DNA of 64,000 nt from Streptomyces aureoverticillatus (lineage in GTDB: Bacteria > Actinomycetota > Actinomycetes > Streptomycetales > Streptomycetaceae), in assembly GCF_014649395.1 (NCBI RefSeq), contig NZ_BMSY01000016.1:1-64000 (forward strand), given 5' to 3'. The notes below the pieces were generated by a model. It worked only from the letters and a program-made list of their open reading frames with translations. It had not been told where the DNA came from and made no database searches. Made by a program: the position numbers and the translations under genes. Position 1 is the first letter of the stretch. Each line of letters opens with the position of its first letter. Of the stretch, positions 1 to 9,206 are shown in pieces.

Positions 1-507
1 GTGACCGAGGCGGGTCCGGCGTTCCAGGGCACCATCAAGTCCGCCGTCGCCTTCGGCGCCCTGTTGAGTGAGGGGATCGGTGACACGATCCGGGTCTCGC
101 TGTCGGCTCCGCCGGCGGAGGAGGTCAAGGTCGGTATCCAGATCCTGGAGTCGCTGAATCTGCGCCAGCGGCGGCTTGAGATCGTCTCGTGCCCGTCGTG
201 CGGGCGGGCCCAGGTGGACGTGTACAAGCTCGCGGACGAGGTCACGGCGGGGCTGGAGGGCATGGAGGTCCCGCTGCGGGTGGCCGTCATGGGCTGTGTG
301 GTGAACGGTCCGGGTGAGGCGCGTGAGGCCGATCTGGGTGTCGCGTCCGGCAACGGCAAGGGGCAGATCTTCGTGAAGGGCGAGGTCATCAAGACCGTGC
401 CGGAGTCGAAGATCGTGGAGACCCTGATCGACGAGGCCATGAAGATCGCCGAACAGATGGAGGCCGCAGGCGTCCCGTCCGGGGTGCCCGACGTCACGGT
501 GAGCTGA
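1..507 (+). CDS. ispG: 4-hydroxy-3-methylbut-2-enyl diphosphate synthase, C-terminal part
   Basis: The gene is cut by the window start; the last 168 residues are present (full-length IspG/GcpE is roughly 380-400 aa). IspG reductively converts MEcPP to HMBPP in the MEP isoprenoid pathway. The Fe-S ligand region is visible: CPSCGR near residue 64 and the third cysteine in MGCVVNGPGEA near residue 98. The reading frame is open from base 1, so the GTG at position 1 should not be taken as the start. The dxs gene begins 23 nt downstream, so both belong to one operon. In Streptomyces this ispG-dxs-aminotransferase order is typical of the hopanoid gene cluster, which carries second copies of MEP-pathway genes (known from S. 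coelicolor). Confidence 0.95.
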   Translation: MTEAGPAFQGTIKSAVAFGALLSEGIGDTIRVSLSAPPAEEVKVGIQILESLNLRQRRLEIVSCPSCGRAQVDVYKLADEVTAGLEGMEVPLRVAVMGCVVNGPGEAREADLGVASGNGKGQIFVKGEVIKTVPESKIVETLIDEAMKIAEQMEAAGVPSGVPDVTVS

Positions 508-530
508 ACAACCAGTAAGGGGGCCCGAGC

Positions 531-2561
531 ATGACCATTCTGGAGACGATCCGGGGGCCGCGCGACCTGAAGGCGCTGTCCGAGGCCGATCTTGCCGAAC
601 TGGCCGAGGAGATACGGGAGTTCCTGGTGCACGCGGTCGCCAGGACGGGCGGTCACCTCGGGCCCAATCTGGGGGTGGTGGAGCTCACCATCGCCCTGCA
701 CCGGGTCTTCGAGTCGCCCACCGACCGCATCGTGTGGGACACCGGCCACCAGAGCTACGTACACAAGCTGTTGACGGGACGTCAGGACTTCTCGAAGCTG
801 CGCGGCAAGGGTGGCCTGTCCGGCTACCCCTCGCGTGAGGAGTCCGCGCACGACATCGTCGAGAACAGCCACGCGTCGACGGCGCTCGGCTGGGCGGACG
901 GGCTCGCCAAGGCCCGTGACGTGCTCGGCGAGCGCGGCCACGTCGTCGCCGTCATCGGCGACGGGGCGCTCACCGGCGGCATGGCGTGGGAGGCGCTGAA
1001 CAACATCGCGGCCGCGAAGGACCAGCCGCTGATCATCGTCGTCAACGACAACGAGCGTTCGTACGCCCCCACCATCGGCGGGCTCGCCAACCATCTGGCC
1101 ACCCTGCGCACCACCGACAGCTACGAGCAGGTGCTGGCCTGGGGCAAGGACATCCTGCAGCGCACCCCCGTCGTCGGACGGACGCTGTACGAGTCGCTGC
1201 ACGGCGCGAAGAAGGGCTTCAAGGACGCCTTCGCGCCGCAGGGGATGTTCGAGGACCTGGGGCTGAAGTACGTCGGCCCCATCGACGGGCACGACACCAA
1301 GGCCGTCGAGTCGGCCCTGCGGCGCGCGAAACGCTTCCACGGCCCCGTCCTCGTACACTGCCTCACCGAGAAGGGGCGCGGCTACGAGCCCGCGCTCGCC
1401 GACGAGGCGGACCGCTTCCACACCGTCGGCGTCATGGACCCGCTGACCTGCGAGCCCCTCGCACCGTCCAACGGGCCCTCCTGGACCTCGGTGTTCGGCG
1501 AGGAGATCGTCCGCATCGGCGCCGAGCGCGAGGACGTCGTGGCGATCACGGCGGCCATGCTGCACCCGGTGGGGCTCACCAAGTTCGCGGCGGCCTACCC
1601 GGACCGGGTGTGGGACGTCGGCATCGCCGAGCAGCACGCCGCCGTGACGGCCGCCGGGCTCGCCACGGGCGGGCTCCATCCGGTCGTCGCCGTCTACGCC
1701 ACCTTCCTGAACCGCGCCTTCGACCAACTCCTGATGGACGTGGCGCTGCACCAGTGCGGGGTGACGTTCGTGCTCGACCGGGCCGGGGTCACCGGACCCG
1801 ACGGGGCCTCGCACAACGGCATGTGGGACATGTCGATCCTCCAGGTCGTGCCGGGCCTCAGGATCGCCGCGCCGCGCGATGCCGACCAGCTCAGGGCCCA
1901 GTTGCGGGAGGCGGTCACCGTCGACGACGCGCCTACGCTGCTGCGGTTCCCCAAGGAGTCGGTGGGCCCGGCCGTCCCGGCCGTGGACCGCGTGGGCGCC
2001 ATGGACGTGCTGCGCCAGGACCCGGAGGCGGACGTGCTGCTCGTCGCCGTCGGCGTGATGGCGCCGGTGTGTCTGCAGGCCGCCGAGCTCCTCGCGGAGC
2101 GGGGGATCGGCTGCACCGTGGTCGACCCGCGCTGGGTCAAGCCGGTCGACCCGGCGCTGCCCCCGCTGGCGGCGCGGCACCGGCTCGTCGCGGTCGTCGA
2201 GGACAACAGCAAGGCCGCCGGGGTCGGCTCGGCGGTCGCGCTGGCGCTGGGGGAGGCCGACGTGGACGTTCCCGTACGGCGGTTCGGCATCCCCGACCAG
2301 TTCCTCGCGCACGCCAAGCGCGGCGAGGTGCTCGCGGACCTGGGGCTCACCCCCGTCGAGATCGCCGGGAGCATCAGCGCGACCATCGCGCGCAAGGACG
2401 CGTCCGGCGCGGACGCACGGGAACAGGGCGGACCCCTCGGTGAACAGGCCGAATCGCCCGGCAAGCAGGCCGGTTCCCCTGGCAAGCAGGCAGGTCCCCC
2501 CGGTGAACAGGCCGGTCCCCCCGGCAAGGAGAAAGCCGGTGTGGCCGGCGAGGAGAACTGA
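531..2561 (+). CDS. dxs: 1-deoxy-D-xylulose-5-phosphate synthase
   Basis: 676 aa. The enzyme condenses pyruvate and glyceraldehyde 3-phosphate using thiamine diphosphate, the first step of the MEP pathway. The ThDP/Mg motif GDGALTGGMAWEALNN is near residues 144-159, followed by the pyrimidine-binding and transketolase C-terminal domains. An AGGGGG ribosome site precedes the ATG. The protein is longer than the usual ~630 aa. The last ~45 residues are a low-complexity tail with about four copies of a heptapeptide of the form GxQAxxP, ending in a lysine-rich segment. The tail is probably unstructured and not needed for catalysis. The aminotransferase ATG follows 2 nt after the stop, indicating translational coupling. 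Confidence 0.97.
   Translation: MTILETIRGPRDLKALSEADLAELAEEIREFLVHAVARTGGHLGPNLGVVELTIALHRVFESPTDRIVWDTGHQSYVHKLLTGRQDFSKLRGKGGLSGYPSREESAHDIVENSHASTALGWADGLAKARDVLGERGHVVAVIGDGALTGGMAWEALNNIAAAKDQPLIIVVNDNERSYAPTIGGLANHLATLRTTDSYEQVLAWGKDILQRTPVVGRTLYESLHGAKKGFKDAFAPQGMFEDLGLKYVGPIDGHDTKAVESALRRAKRFHGPVLVHCLTEKGRGYEPALADEADRFHTVGVMDPLTCEPLAPSNGPSWTSVFGEEIVRIGAEREDVVAITAAMLHPVGLTKFAAAYPDRVWDVGIAEQHAAVTAAGLATGGLHPVVAVYATFLNRAFDQLLMDVALHQCGVTFVLDRAGVTGPDGASHNGMWDMSILQVVPGLRIAAPRDADQLRAQLREAVTVDDAPTLLRFPKESVGPAVPAVDRVGAMDVLRQDPEADVLLVAVGVMAPVCLQAAELLAERGIGCTVVDPRWVKPVDPALPPLAARHRLVAVVEDNSKAAGVGSAVALALGEADVDVPVRRFGIPDQFLAHAKRGEVLADLGLTPVEIAGSISATIARKDASGADAREQGGPLGEQAESPGKQAGSPGKQAGPPGEQAGPPGKEKAGVAGEEN
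2437..2531 (+). repeat. 21-bp tandem repeats in the 3' end of dxs
   Basis: About four imperfect copies of a 21-nt unit (core GGCAAGCAGGCCGGT) keep the frame and encode GEQAESP, GKQAGSP, GKQAGPP and GEQAGPP. The copies differ by few bases, so the array is recent and probably varies in number between strains. Confidence 0.8.
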
Positions 2562-2563
2562 GC

Positions 2564-3958
2564 ATGACGAGCATGAGCAAGGAGTTCGACCTCGGCAGAC
2601 TGCTCGCCGAGCGCGGCGGCGAGCGGTACGAACTGCACGCGCGGCACCTCAATCACCAACTGCCGCGCATGCTGCACACCATCGGCTTCGACAAGGTCTA
2701 CGAACGCGCCGAGGGCGCGTACTTCTGGGACGCCGACGGCAACGACTACCTGGACATGCTGGCCGGCTTCGGCGTGATGGGCCTCGGCCGGCACCACCCC
2801 GTCGTACGCAAGGCGCTGCACGACGTCCTCGACGCCTCGCTCGCCGACCTCACCCGCTTCGACTGCCAGCCCCTTCCGGGCCTGCTCGCGGAGCAACTGC
2901 TCACCCACAGCCCGCACTTGGACCGGGTGTTCTTCGGCAACAGCGGCACCGAGGCGGTGGAGACCGCCCTGAAGTTCGCGCGGTACGCCACCGGCAAGCC
3001 GCGCGTGCTCTACTGCGCGCACGCCTTCCACGGCCTGACCACCGGCTCGCTCTCGGTGAACGGCGAGACGGGCTTCCGTGACGGCTTCGCACCGCTGCTG
3101 CCCGACACGGCGGTGCTGCTCGGCGATCTCGACGCGCTGCGCGCTGAGCTCCGGCGCGGTGACGTGGCCGCGCTGATCGTCGAGCCCGTCCAGGGCAAGG
3201 GCGTGCACGTGACGCCGCCCGGCTATCTGCGTGCCGCGCAGGAGCTGCTGCACCGGCACAAGGCGCTCCTGATCGCCGACGAGGTGCAGACGGGGCTCGG
3301 CAGGACCGGCGAGTTCTACGCCTATCAGCACGAGGAGGGCGTCGAGCCCGACCTGGTGTGCGTGGCCAAGGCGCTGTCCGGCGGGTATGTGCCGGTCGGC
3401 GCGACCCTGGGCAAGGACTGGATCTTCAAGAAGGTCTACTCGTCCATGGACCGCGTCCTCGTGCACTCGGCGAGCTTCGGGTCCAACGCGCAGGCGATGG
3501 CGGCCGGGCTCGCCGTCCTCGCCGTGATGCGGGACGAGAAGGTCGTCGAGAACGCGCGCGTGACCGGCGAGCTGCTGAAGTCACGGCTCGCCGCGCTCGT
3601 CGACCGCTACGAGCTGCTGAGCGACGTGCGCGGGCGCGGGCTCATGGTCGGCATCGAGTTCGGCAGGCCCAAGTCCCTGAAGCTGCGCAGTCGTTGGACG
3701 ATGCTCCAGGCCGCGCGCAAGGGCCTGTTCGCGCAGATGGTGGTGGTCCCGCTGCTCCAGAAGCACCGCATCCTCACGCAGGTCTCCGGCGACCACCTGG
3801 AGGTCATCAAGCTGATCCCGCCGCTCACCGTGGGGGAGAAGGAGGTCGACCGGTTCGTGGCGGCCTTCACCGCCGTCATGGACGACGCGCACAGCGGGGG
3901 CGGGCTGATGTGGGACTTCGGCAGGACGCTGGTGAAGCAGGCGGTGGGCAACAGGTAG
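2564..3958 (+). CDS. hpnO: Class III PLP-dependent aminotransferase of the hopanoid locus (HpnO-type)
   Basis: 464 aa, acetylornithine/ornithine aminotransferase family. The PLP motifs are clear: LIADEVQTGLGRTG (Asp contacting the pyridine nitrogen, near residue 236) and VAKALSGGYVPVG with the Schiff-base lysine near residue 269. The FFGNSGTEAVETALKFAR motif near residue 125 binds the phosphate. In the syntenic S. coelicolor hopanoid cluster this aminotransferase is thought to form 35-aminobacteriohopanetriol from ribosylhopane. That role is assigned here from position (dxs directly upstream, 2-nt gap) and family, not from a motif unique to HpnO. An ornithine- or acetylornithine-type transaminase is the alternative. 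Confidence 0.85.
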   Translation: MTSMSKEFDLGRLLAERGGERYELHARHLNHQLPRMLHTIGFDKVYERAEGAYFWDADGNDYLDMLAGFGVMGLGRHHPVVRKALHDVLDASLADLTRFDCQPLPGLLAEQLLTHSPHLDRVFFGNSGTEAVETALKFARYATGKPRVLYCAHAFHGLTTGSLSVNGETGFRDGFAPLLPDTAVLLGDLDALRAELRRGDVAALIVEPVQGKGVHVTPPGYLRAAQELLHRHKALLIADEVQTGLGRTGEFYAYQHEEGVEPDLVCVAKALSGGYVPVGATLGKDWIFKKVYSSMDRVLVHSASFGSNAQAMAAGLAVLAVMRDEKVVENARVTGELLKSRLAALVDRYELLSDVRGRGLMVGIEFGRPKSLKLRSRWTMLQAARKGLFAQMVVVPLLQKHRILTQVSGDHLEVIKLIPPLTVGEKEVDRFVAAFTAVMDDAHSGGGLMWDFGRTLVKQAVGNR

Positions 3959-3976
3959 CGGGCGCGACCGGGTCTT

Positions 3977-4011
3977 TTGCCCCTGGGGCAAGAAAGTTGC
4001 CCGTGGGGCAA
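3977..4011 (+). promoter_or_regulatory. Twin palindromes upstream of the XRE-cupin gene (putative autoregulatory operator)
   Basis: Two near-identical palindromes, TTGCCCCTGGGGCAA (3977-3991) and TTGCCCGTGGGGCAA (3997-4011), lie 20 bp centre to centre, i.e. on the same DNA face two turns apart. They end 21 bp before the start codon of the XRE-family gene. This spacing suits cooperative binding of two dimers and suggests autoregulation. Confidence 0.65.
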
Positions 4012-4032
4012 GCCTCTGGCTGAATCGGAGGC

Positions 4033-4716
4033 ATGAACCCTGCCGACCCCGCGGGGCCCGCCGAGTCCGCCCGGCCCGCCGCCCCCGGGACCGCCGACAC
4101 AGCCGCCGACGTCGCCGCGGACGCCCTGCCCGCCGTGGCGCCCCAGCTCCGCGAGCTGCGCCGCCGCGCCGCCCTGACCCTGGAGGCCGCGGCCCGCGCG
4201 GCCGGGCTCTCGCCCGCGCACCTGTCCCGCCTGGAGACCGGGCAGCGCCAGCCGTCGCTGCCGATGCTGCTCGCGCTCGCGCGCACCTACGGTACGACGG
4301 TCTCCGAACTGCTCGGCGAGACGCCCGCGGACCGGGACGCGGTGGTCCGCGCCCCGGACATGGAGCCCACCGCCGCCGGCGGCTGGACGTACTGGCAGGC
4401 GGGCGCGCCCGGCCGGGGCATGCAGGCGCTGCGCGTGCACGTCCCGCACGGGGCACAGGGCGACATCGTGCGGGTGCATCCCGGCGAGGAGTGGCTGTAC
4501 GTCCTCAAGGGACGGCTGCGGCTGCGGCTCGGCGACACCGCGCACACCCTCGCGCCGGGCGACAGCGCACACTTCGACTCGCTGACCCCGCACCGGATCG
4601 CCGCCGCGGACCACGGCGGCGCCGACTTCCTCTTCGTCCACACCTTGCTGCAGAGCCCCGCCACCGCGCTGTGCCTCGGCGGCACCACCCAGGGAGAGCG
4701 ACATGACGGAATCTGA
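4033..4716 (+). CDS. XRE-family regulator with C-terminal cupin domain
   Basis: 227 aa. After an Ala/Pro-rich N-terminal segment (~residues 1-35), a helix-turn-helix lies at about residues 36-95 (LEAAARAAGLSPAHLSRLE is the recognition core), followed by a cupin beta-barrel at about 120-215 (PGEEWLYVLKGRLRLRL, then HxxxF-type residues). Such proteins are one-component regulators whose cupin senses a small ligand, often controlling amino-acid or polyamine metabolism. An ATG preceded by GGAGG is the start. The twin palindromes just upstream suggest self-control. It overlaps the next small membrane-protein gene by 14 nt, a pairing that recurs in Streptomyces. Ligand and targets are unknown. Confidence 0.9.
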   Translation: MNPADPAGPAESARPAAPGTADTAADVAADALPAVAPQLRELRRRAALTLEAAARAAGLSPAHLSRLETGQRQPSLPMLLALARTYGTTVSELLGETPADRDAVVRAPDMEPTAAGGWTYWQAGAPGRGMQALRVHVPHGAQGDIVRVHPGEEWLYVLKGRLRLRLGDTAHTLAPGDSAHFDSLTPHRIAAADHGGADFLFVHTLLQSPATALCLGGTTQGERHDGI

Positions 4717-4879
4717 GCAGCCGCGGCGACCGGAGTCCGAGCAGCCCGCACGCCGCATGGCGATGGAGGAGAAGTTCCCGCGCGCCCTGTGGATCCGGCT
4801 GATCATCTATGTGGCCGTGGGCCACGTGTTCGCGTTCTTCGTCTATCTGCTGTTCGTGCTCGGGGGCAAGAACCAGTAG
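4703..4879 (+). CDS. Small single-pass membrane protein (DUF6126-like)
   Basis: 58 aa, starting MTESEQPRRPESEQPARRMA. A basic, proline-rich N-terminus is followed by one hydrophobic helix (about residues 31-53: LWIRLIIYVAVGHVFAFFVY and following) and a short polar tail GGKNQ. A ribosome site GGAGAG precedes the ATG. The gene overlaps the stop of the XRE-cupin gene, so the two are co-translated. It resembles the small DUF6126-type membrane proteins found beside XRE-cupin regulators in Streptomyces; no function is known. The positive-inside rule puts the N-terminus in the cytoplasm. Confidence 0.8.
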   Translation: MTESEQPRRPESEQPARRMAMEEKFPRALWIRLIIYVAVGHVFAFFVYLLFVLGGKNQ

Positions 4880-4910
4880 GACGGACCCGGCCGGACCAGC
4901 GGGCGGCGGG

Positions 4911-5708
4911 TCAGTCGAGCAGCCGCTCGCGCAGCCGCTCCCGCGTCCGCGTGCTGACGCCGAGGCCCCGCGCCAGATACGTGTCGGTGTCGCCCCAGGT
5001 CAGCTCGATGGTCTCGAAGGCCGCCGCCAGATACTCGGCGCGGGCGTCGAACAGCGGGCTCAGCAGCTCCATGACCTCGGGGGACATCGCGTCCGCCGAG
5101 GTGCTGCTGCGATACACCTTGTAGCGGCGGTGGGTGGCGTTCGACTCCAGGTAGTCCGCCTCGATCGCCTCGCGCTCCACGCCGACCGCCAGCAGGGCCA
5201 CCGCTATGGACAGGCCCGCGCGGTCCTTGCCCGCCGCACAGTGCATGAGCGCGGGCACGCTGTCCTCGGCGAGGGCGTGCAGCACCCGGCTGTGCTCGGC
5301 CGTGCGCTCCTTGATGATCGTCCGGTACGAGGCCGCCATCCGGCCCGCGGCCTTGCCGTCGGACAGGACGGTGCGGAGCTGGTCCAGATCGCCGTCGCGG
5401 ACCATCTTCCAGAACTCGGCGCCGTCGGCCGGGTCCGTCAGCGGCAGATTCACGTTGCGCACCCCCGGCAGCTCCACGTCCGGCCCCTCCAGGCGCTGGT
5501 CGGCGGCGTTGCGGAAGTCGAAGATCGTGTGCAGGCCCAGCGAGGCGAGGAACGCCGCGTCGGCCGCCGTGGCGTGCGCGAGGTGACCGCTGCGGAAGAG
5601 CACGCCGTGGCGCACCCTGCGGCCGTCCACCGTCGGCAGTCCGCCCACGTCACGGAAGTTGCGCACGCCGGCCAGCTCGGGCTCGGTCGACGGGACCTGC
5701 TGCGTCAC
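4911..5708 (-). CDS. Tyrosine-protein phosphatase (Y_phosphatase3 family)
   Basis: 265 aa. The protein-tyrosine-phosphatase signature HCAAGKDRAG (Hx-Cys-x5-Arg: Cys as nucleophile, Arg for phosphate) is near residues 161-170. The N-terminal GVRNFRDVGGLPT segment (residues 15-27) is typical of actinobacterial MptpB-like phosphatases that act on phosphotyrosine or phosphoinositides. No signal peptide is visible, so it is cytoplasmic. The start is ATG (reverse strand at 5708), with GGAGA just upstream. It is convergent with the preceding small membrane protein gene and divergent from the alpha-galactosidase gene. Physiological substrates cannot be read from the sequence. Confidence 0.92.
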   Translation of the reverse strand: MTQQVPSTEPELAGVRNFRDVGGLPTVDGRRVRHGVLFRSGHLAHATAADAAFLASLGLHTIFDFRNAADQRLEGPDVELPGVRNVNLPLTDPADGAEFWKMVRDGDLDQLRTVLSDGKAAGRMAASYRTIIKERTAEHSRVLHALAEDSVPALMHCAAGKDRAGLSIAVALLAVGVEREAIEADYLESNATHRRYKVYRSSTSADAMSPEVMELLSPLFDARAEYLAAAFETIELTWGDTDTYLARGLGVSTRTRERLRERLLD

Positions 5709-5974
5709 GGGGTCTCCTCATGCTCGGGGGCGGCTTCGCGCCACCTCGCGGGCGCGCGGCCCGCCGGTGGTTGCGCCTTCGACGATACGACACGGGTTCC
5801 TGAGGCAATCAGTCCTGGCACAGGGGTGCCCGGAGGCGCGTGCGGGGGCGCGTCAGGGTGGCGTGCGCGGGAGGTGCGCGGGCGTTGCCCCATGGTCGTA
5901 AGGGCTCGAAGATGTGCGTACACGCGCGTGCCTGTTGACATCTGTTTCCGTATCTGTGGGGCTCTGGGGGTTCG

Positions 5975-8077
5975 ATGATCGAGATCGGCGCAGACGGTCG
6001 TACGTGGCTCCTCTCGGGGCCCACCAGCAGCTACGCGCTGCGTCTCACGGACCGCGACGAGCTGCTGCATCTGCACTGGGGCCCGCGGATCGCCCTGGCC
6101 GACGCCGAGGCGCTGGCCGCGGCGCCGCCGCCCCCGGAGTGGCCCTTCGAGTCGTGGCTCGACGGGCGCGAGGAGTACCCGGTCGAGGGCGGGCCGCGGT
6201 TCGTGCGGCCGGCGCTGTCGGTGCGCGGCGGCGGAGTGCGCGGGACGGAATGGCGCTTCCAGGGGGCGGCCGACGACTCCGACGACGAACTGCGGCTGCA
6301 CTTCACCGACGCCCTGCACGGCCTTCGGATCACGCTGTCCTGGCGGCTGCGCGGCGACGTCGTGGAGCGGTACGCCGTTCTCGTCAACCAAGCCCCCGCC
6401 GGGACACCGGAGTTGGAGATCCTGCGCGCCGACTCCGCGACCTGGACCCTGCCCCTGCGCGAGCGCTGGCGGCTTTCGCAGCTGCACGGGCGCTGGGCGG
6501 CGGAGTCCCGGCTCGTACGGTCCCAACTCACGTACGGAGAGAAGGTCATCGGCAGCCGGCGCGGGCACACCGGGCACCAGCACCTGCCCTGGGTGGCGCT
6601 CGACGCGGACGGCGCCACCGAGGAGAGCGGCGAGGTCTACAGCTGCGCGCTGGCCTGGTCCGGGTCGTGGCGGATCTCCGTGCACCAACTCCCGGACGGA
6701 GCCGTGCAGATCACCGGCGGCAGCGGGCACGACGACTCCGGGCAGACGCTGCTCGCCCCCGGCACGGCGATCGCCACGCCGGTCTTCGCGGGCCTGTGGA
6801 GCGACGGCGGCTTCGGCGGGGCCAGCCGGGCCTGGCACCGGTACCAGCGCGCGCACGTGATCCCGGCCGCGGACGCGGTGCGGCCGGTGCTCTACAACTC
6901 CTGGGAGGCCACCGGGTTCGACATCTCCGAGGAACAGCAGCGGGCGCTCGCCGGGCGGGCCGCGGCGCTCGGCGTGGAGCTGTTCGTCGTCGACGACGCG
7001 TGGTTCGGCGCGCGCGTGTCCGACCGGGCCGGGCTCGGCGACTGGACGCCCAACCCCGACCGCTTCCCCGGCGGCCTCAAGCCGCTCGCCGACGAGGTGC
7101 ACGACCTGGGCATGCGGTTCGGGATCTGGGTCGAGCCGGAGATGGTCAACGCCGACAGCGACCTCTACCGCGCGCACCCCGACTGGGTGCAGCACCATCC
7201 CGGCCGCGCCCGCACCGAGTTCCGCAACCAGCTCGTCCTCAACCTGGCCCGCGCCGACGTACAGGCGTACCTCTGGGAGAAGCTCGACGCCCTCCTCTCC
7301 AGCGCGCCCATCGACTACGTGAAGTGGGACTTCAACCGCTGCTTCACCGACCCGGGGTGGCCCGGCGAGCTCTATCCGCAGCGCCTGTGGGACGCCCATG
7401 TGCACGCCTTCTACGACCTGGTGGACCGGCTGCGGGCGGCGCATCCGTCCGTGGCCTTCGAGTCCTGCTCGGGCGGCGGCGGCCGGATCGACCTCGGCGT
7501 CCTCGCCCGCACCGACCAGGTGTGGACGTCCGACAACACCGACCCGCTGGACCGGCTCGCCATCCAGCACGGATTCACCCAGATCCATCCCGCGCGCGTG
7601 ATGGCCGCCTGGGTCACCGACAGCCCCAACACGCAGCTCAACGGGCGCGTCAGCTCGCTCCGCTTCCGCTTCGTCAGCGCCATGGCCGGGGTGCTCGGCG
7701 TCGGCGGCGACCTGACCCGGTGGAGCGAGGACGAGCTCGCCGAGGCCCGCCGCTGGGTGGAGCTGTACAAGGAGATCAGGCCCGTCGTGCAGCTCGGCGA
7801 CCTGTACCGGCTGCGGGAACCGGACGGCGGGCTCTGCGCGGTGCAGTACGTCCGCGGGAACGACGTCGTCGTCCTCGCCTGGCTCCCGGCGCAGGCGTAC
7901 GGACAGGAACCGGCGCCGGTGCGGCTGCGGGGACTCGACCCGGCGGCGGCCTACGCGTGCCGGGAGACGGGGGAGACGCACCGGGGTGCGGTGCTGCTCC
8001 ACCATGGGCTGCGGACCGGGCTGCGGGGCGACCTGGACGCGGCTGTCTTCCGCTTCCGGCGGGCCACGGACGCGTAG
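5975..8077 (+). CDS. Alpha-galactosidase, glycoside hydrolase family 36
   Basis: 700 aa. The GH36 catalytic barrel shows the nucleophile motif YVKWDFNR (Asp near residue 451) and the acid/base region TSDNTDPLDRL (near residue 512). FVVDDAWFGAR and GIWVEPEMVN are further family hallmarks. The N-terminal ~270 residues form the beta-supersandwich domain. No signal peptide is seen, so it probably hydrolyses imported alpha-galactosides such as melibiose or raffinose inside the cell. The start ATG at 5975 is chosen because conserved N-terminal sequence begins at once. A TTGACA hexamer lies at 5935, but no well-spaced -10 is obvious. No sugar transporter or LacI regulator is adjacent. Confidence 0.93.
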   Translation: MIEIGADGRTWLLSGPTSSYALRLTDRDELLHLHWGPRIALADAEALAAAPPPPEWPFESWLDGREEYPVEGGPRFVRPALSVRGGGVRGTEWRFQGAADDSDDELRLHFTDALHGLRITLSWRLRGDVVERYAVLVNQAPAGTPELEILRADSATWTLPLRERWRLSQLHGRWAAESRLVRSQLTYGEKVIGSRRGHTGHQHLPWVALDADGATEESGEVYSCALAWSGSWRISVHQLPDGAVQITGGSGHDDSGQTLLAPGTAIATPVFAGLWSDGGFGGASRAWHRYQRAHVIPAADAVRPVLYNSWEATGFDISEEQQRALAGRAAALGVELFVVDDAWFGARVSDRAGLGDWTPNPDRFPGGLKPLADEVHDLGMRFGIWVEPEMVNADSDLYRAHPDWVQHHPGRARTEFRNQLVLNLARADVQAYLWEKLDALLSSAPIDYVKWDFNRCFTDPGWPGELYPQRLWDAHVHAFYDLVDRLRAAHPSVAFESCSGGGGRIDLGVLARTDQVWTSDNTDPLDRLAIQHGFTQIHPARVMAAWVTDSPNTQLNGRVSSLRFRFVSAMAGVLGVGGDLTRWSEDELAEARRWVELYKEIRPVVQLGDLYRLREPDGGLCAVQYVRGNDVVVLAWLPAQAYGQEPAPVRLRGLDPAAAYACRETGETHRGAVLLHHGLRTGLRGDLDAAVFRFRRATDA

Positions 8078-8244
8078 GCGGCGTGCGAAGCGGGTGGGGC
8101 GTGGGTGTCCCGGACGGGTGGGTCCTGGGTGCCCCGGTCGCGTATTCCGGGTTGGTGCAATCTTGACCGGTGGCTTATCTCACCCCGCGTCAACCCCTTA
8201 TTACGATGGCGTAGGTCACTTGTCGGCAGGAAAGATGTGACGAC

Positions 8245-9051
8245 GTGACAGCAGAGTCGACACACTTCAGCAAAACCGCACCTACCGACACCTTCACCTC
8301 CTACGCAGCGGTCGGCGACAGCTTCACCGAAGGAGTGGGGGACCCCGGGCCCGACGGCACGTTCGTCGGCTGGGCCGACCGGCTCGCCGTGCTCCTCGAC
8401 GACCGCGTGCCCGAGCACTCCTTCCGGTACGCCAACCTCGCCGTGCGCGGCAAGCTCCTCGACCAGATCGTCGCGGACCAGGTGCCGCGGGCCAAGGAGC
8501 TCGGGCCCGACCTGGTGACGTTCGCCGCGGGCGGCAACGACATCATCCGGCCCGGCACCGACCCCGACGAGGTCGCCGAACGCTTCGAGCGGGCCGTCGC
8601 GGAGCTCGCCTCCGCCGTCGGCACCGTCGTCGTCACCACCGGCTTCGACACCCGGCGCGTGCCGCTCCTGAAGCATCTGCGCGGCAAGATCGCCACGTAC
8701 AACGGCCATGTCCGCGCGGTCGCCGACCGCTACGGCTGCCCCGTGCTCGACCTGTGGTCGCTCAAGTCCGTCCAGGACCGGCGGGCCTGGGACGCCGACC
8801 GACTCCACCTGTCGCCCGAGGGGCACACGCGGGTGGCGATGCGGGCGGGCCAGGTGCTCGGGATCGAGGTGCCCGCCGACCCGGAGCAGCCGTGGCCTCC
8901 GCTGCCGCAGCGCGGCGCCCTGGAGGAGCGGCGCGACGACATCCACTGGGCGCGCGAGCATCTGGTGCCGTGGATCGGACGGCGGCTGCGCGGCGAGTCC
9001 TCCGGTGATCATGTGGCGGCCAAACGGCCCGACTTGATGCCGTTGGCGTGA
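8245..9051 (+). CDS. SGNH/GDSL-family hydrolase
   Basis: 268 aa from a GTG start. SGNH block I (AVGDSFTEGVGD, nucleophile Ser near residue 29), block III (GGNDI near residue 96) and block V (DADRLHLSPEGH, Asp-x-x-His near residue 188) are all present. No signal peptide is visible, so it is a cytoplasmic lipase/esterase-like enzyme. The upstream 165 nt contain GTCAAC at 8190 and TAGGTC 17 nt later as a possible promoter. It stands alone, followed by the secreted SIMPL protein gene on the same strand. Substrate unknown. Confidence 0.9.
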   Translation: MTAESTHFSKTAPTDTFTSYAAVGDSFTEGVGDPGPDGTFVGWADRLAVLLDDRVPEHSFRYANLAVRGKLLDQIVADQVPRAKELGPDLVTFAAGGNDIIRPGTDPDEVAERFERAVAELASAVGTVVVTTGFDTRRVPLLKHLRGKIATYNGHVRAVADRYGCPVLDLWSLKSVQDRRAWDADRLHLSPEGHTRVAMRAGQVLGIEVPADPEQPWPPLPQRGALEERRDDIHWAREHLVPWIGRRLRGESSGDHVAAKRPDLMPLA

Positions 9052-9206
9052 TGCCGCCGCGGTGGCCCACCCGCGGGTGGTGCGGGCTCGACCGGTGAGG
9101 TGACAGAGCGGGGTGGCGGCCCCGCGCGCGGGCGCGCGGGTGCTGGGATGACGGCCAGCCGTCCCCGCCGGGGCGGAAGACCGCCCCACCGGAAGGACTC
9201 CCGCCC

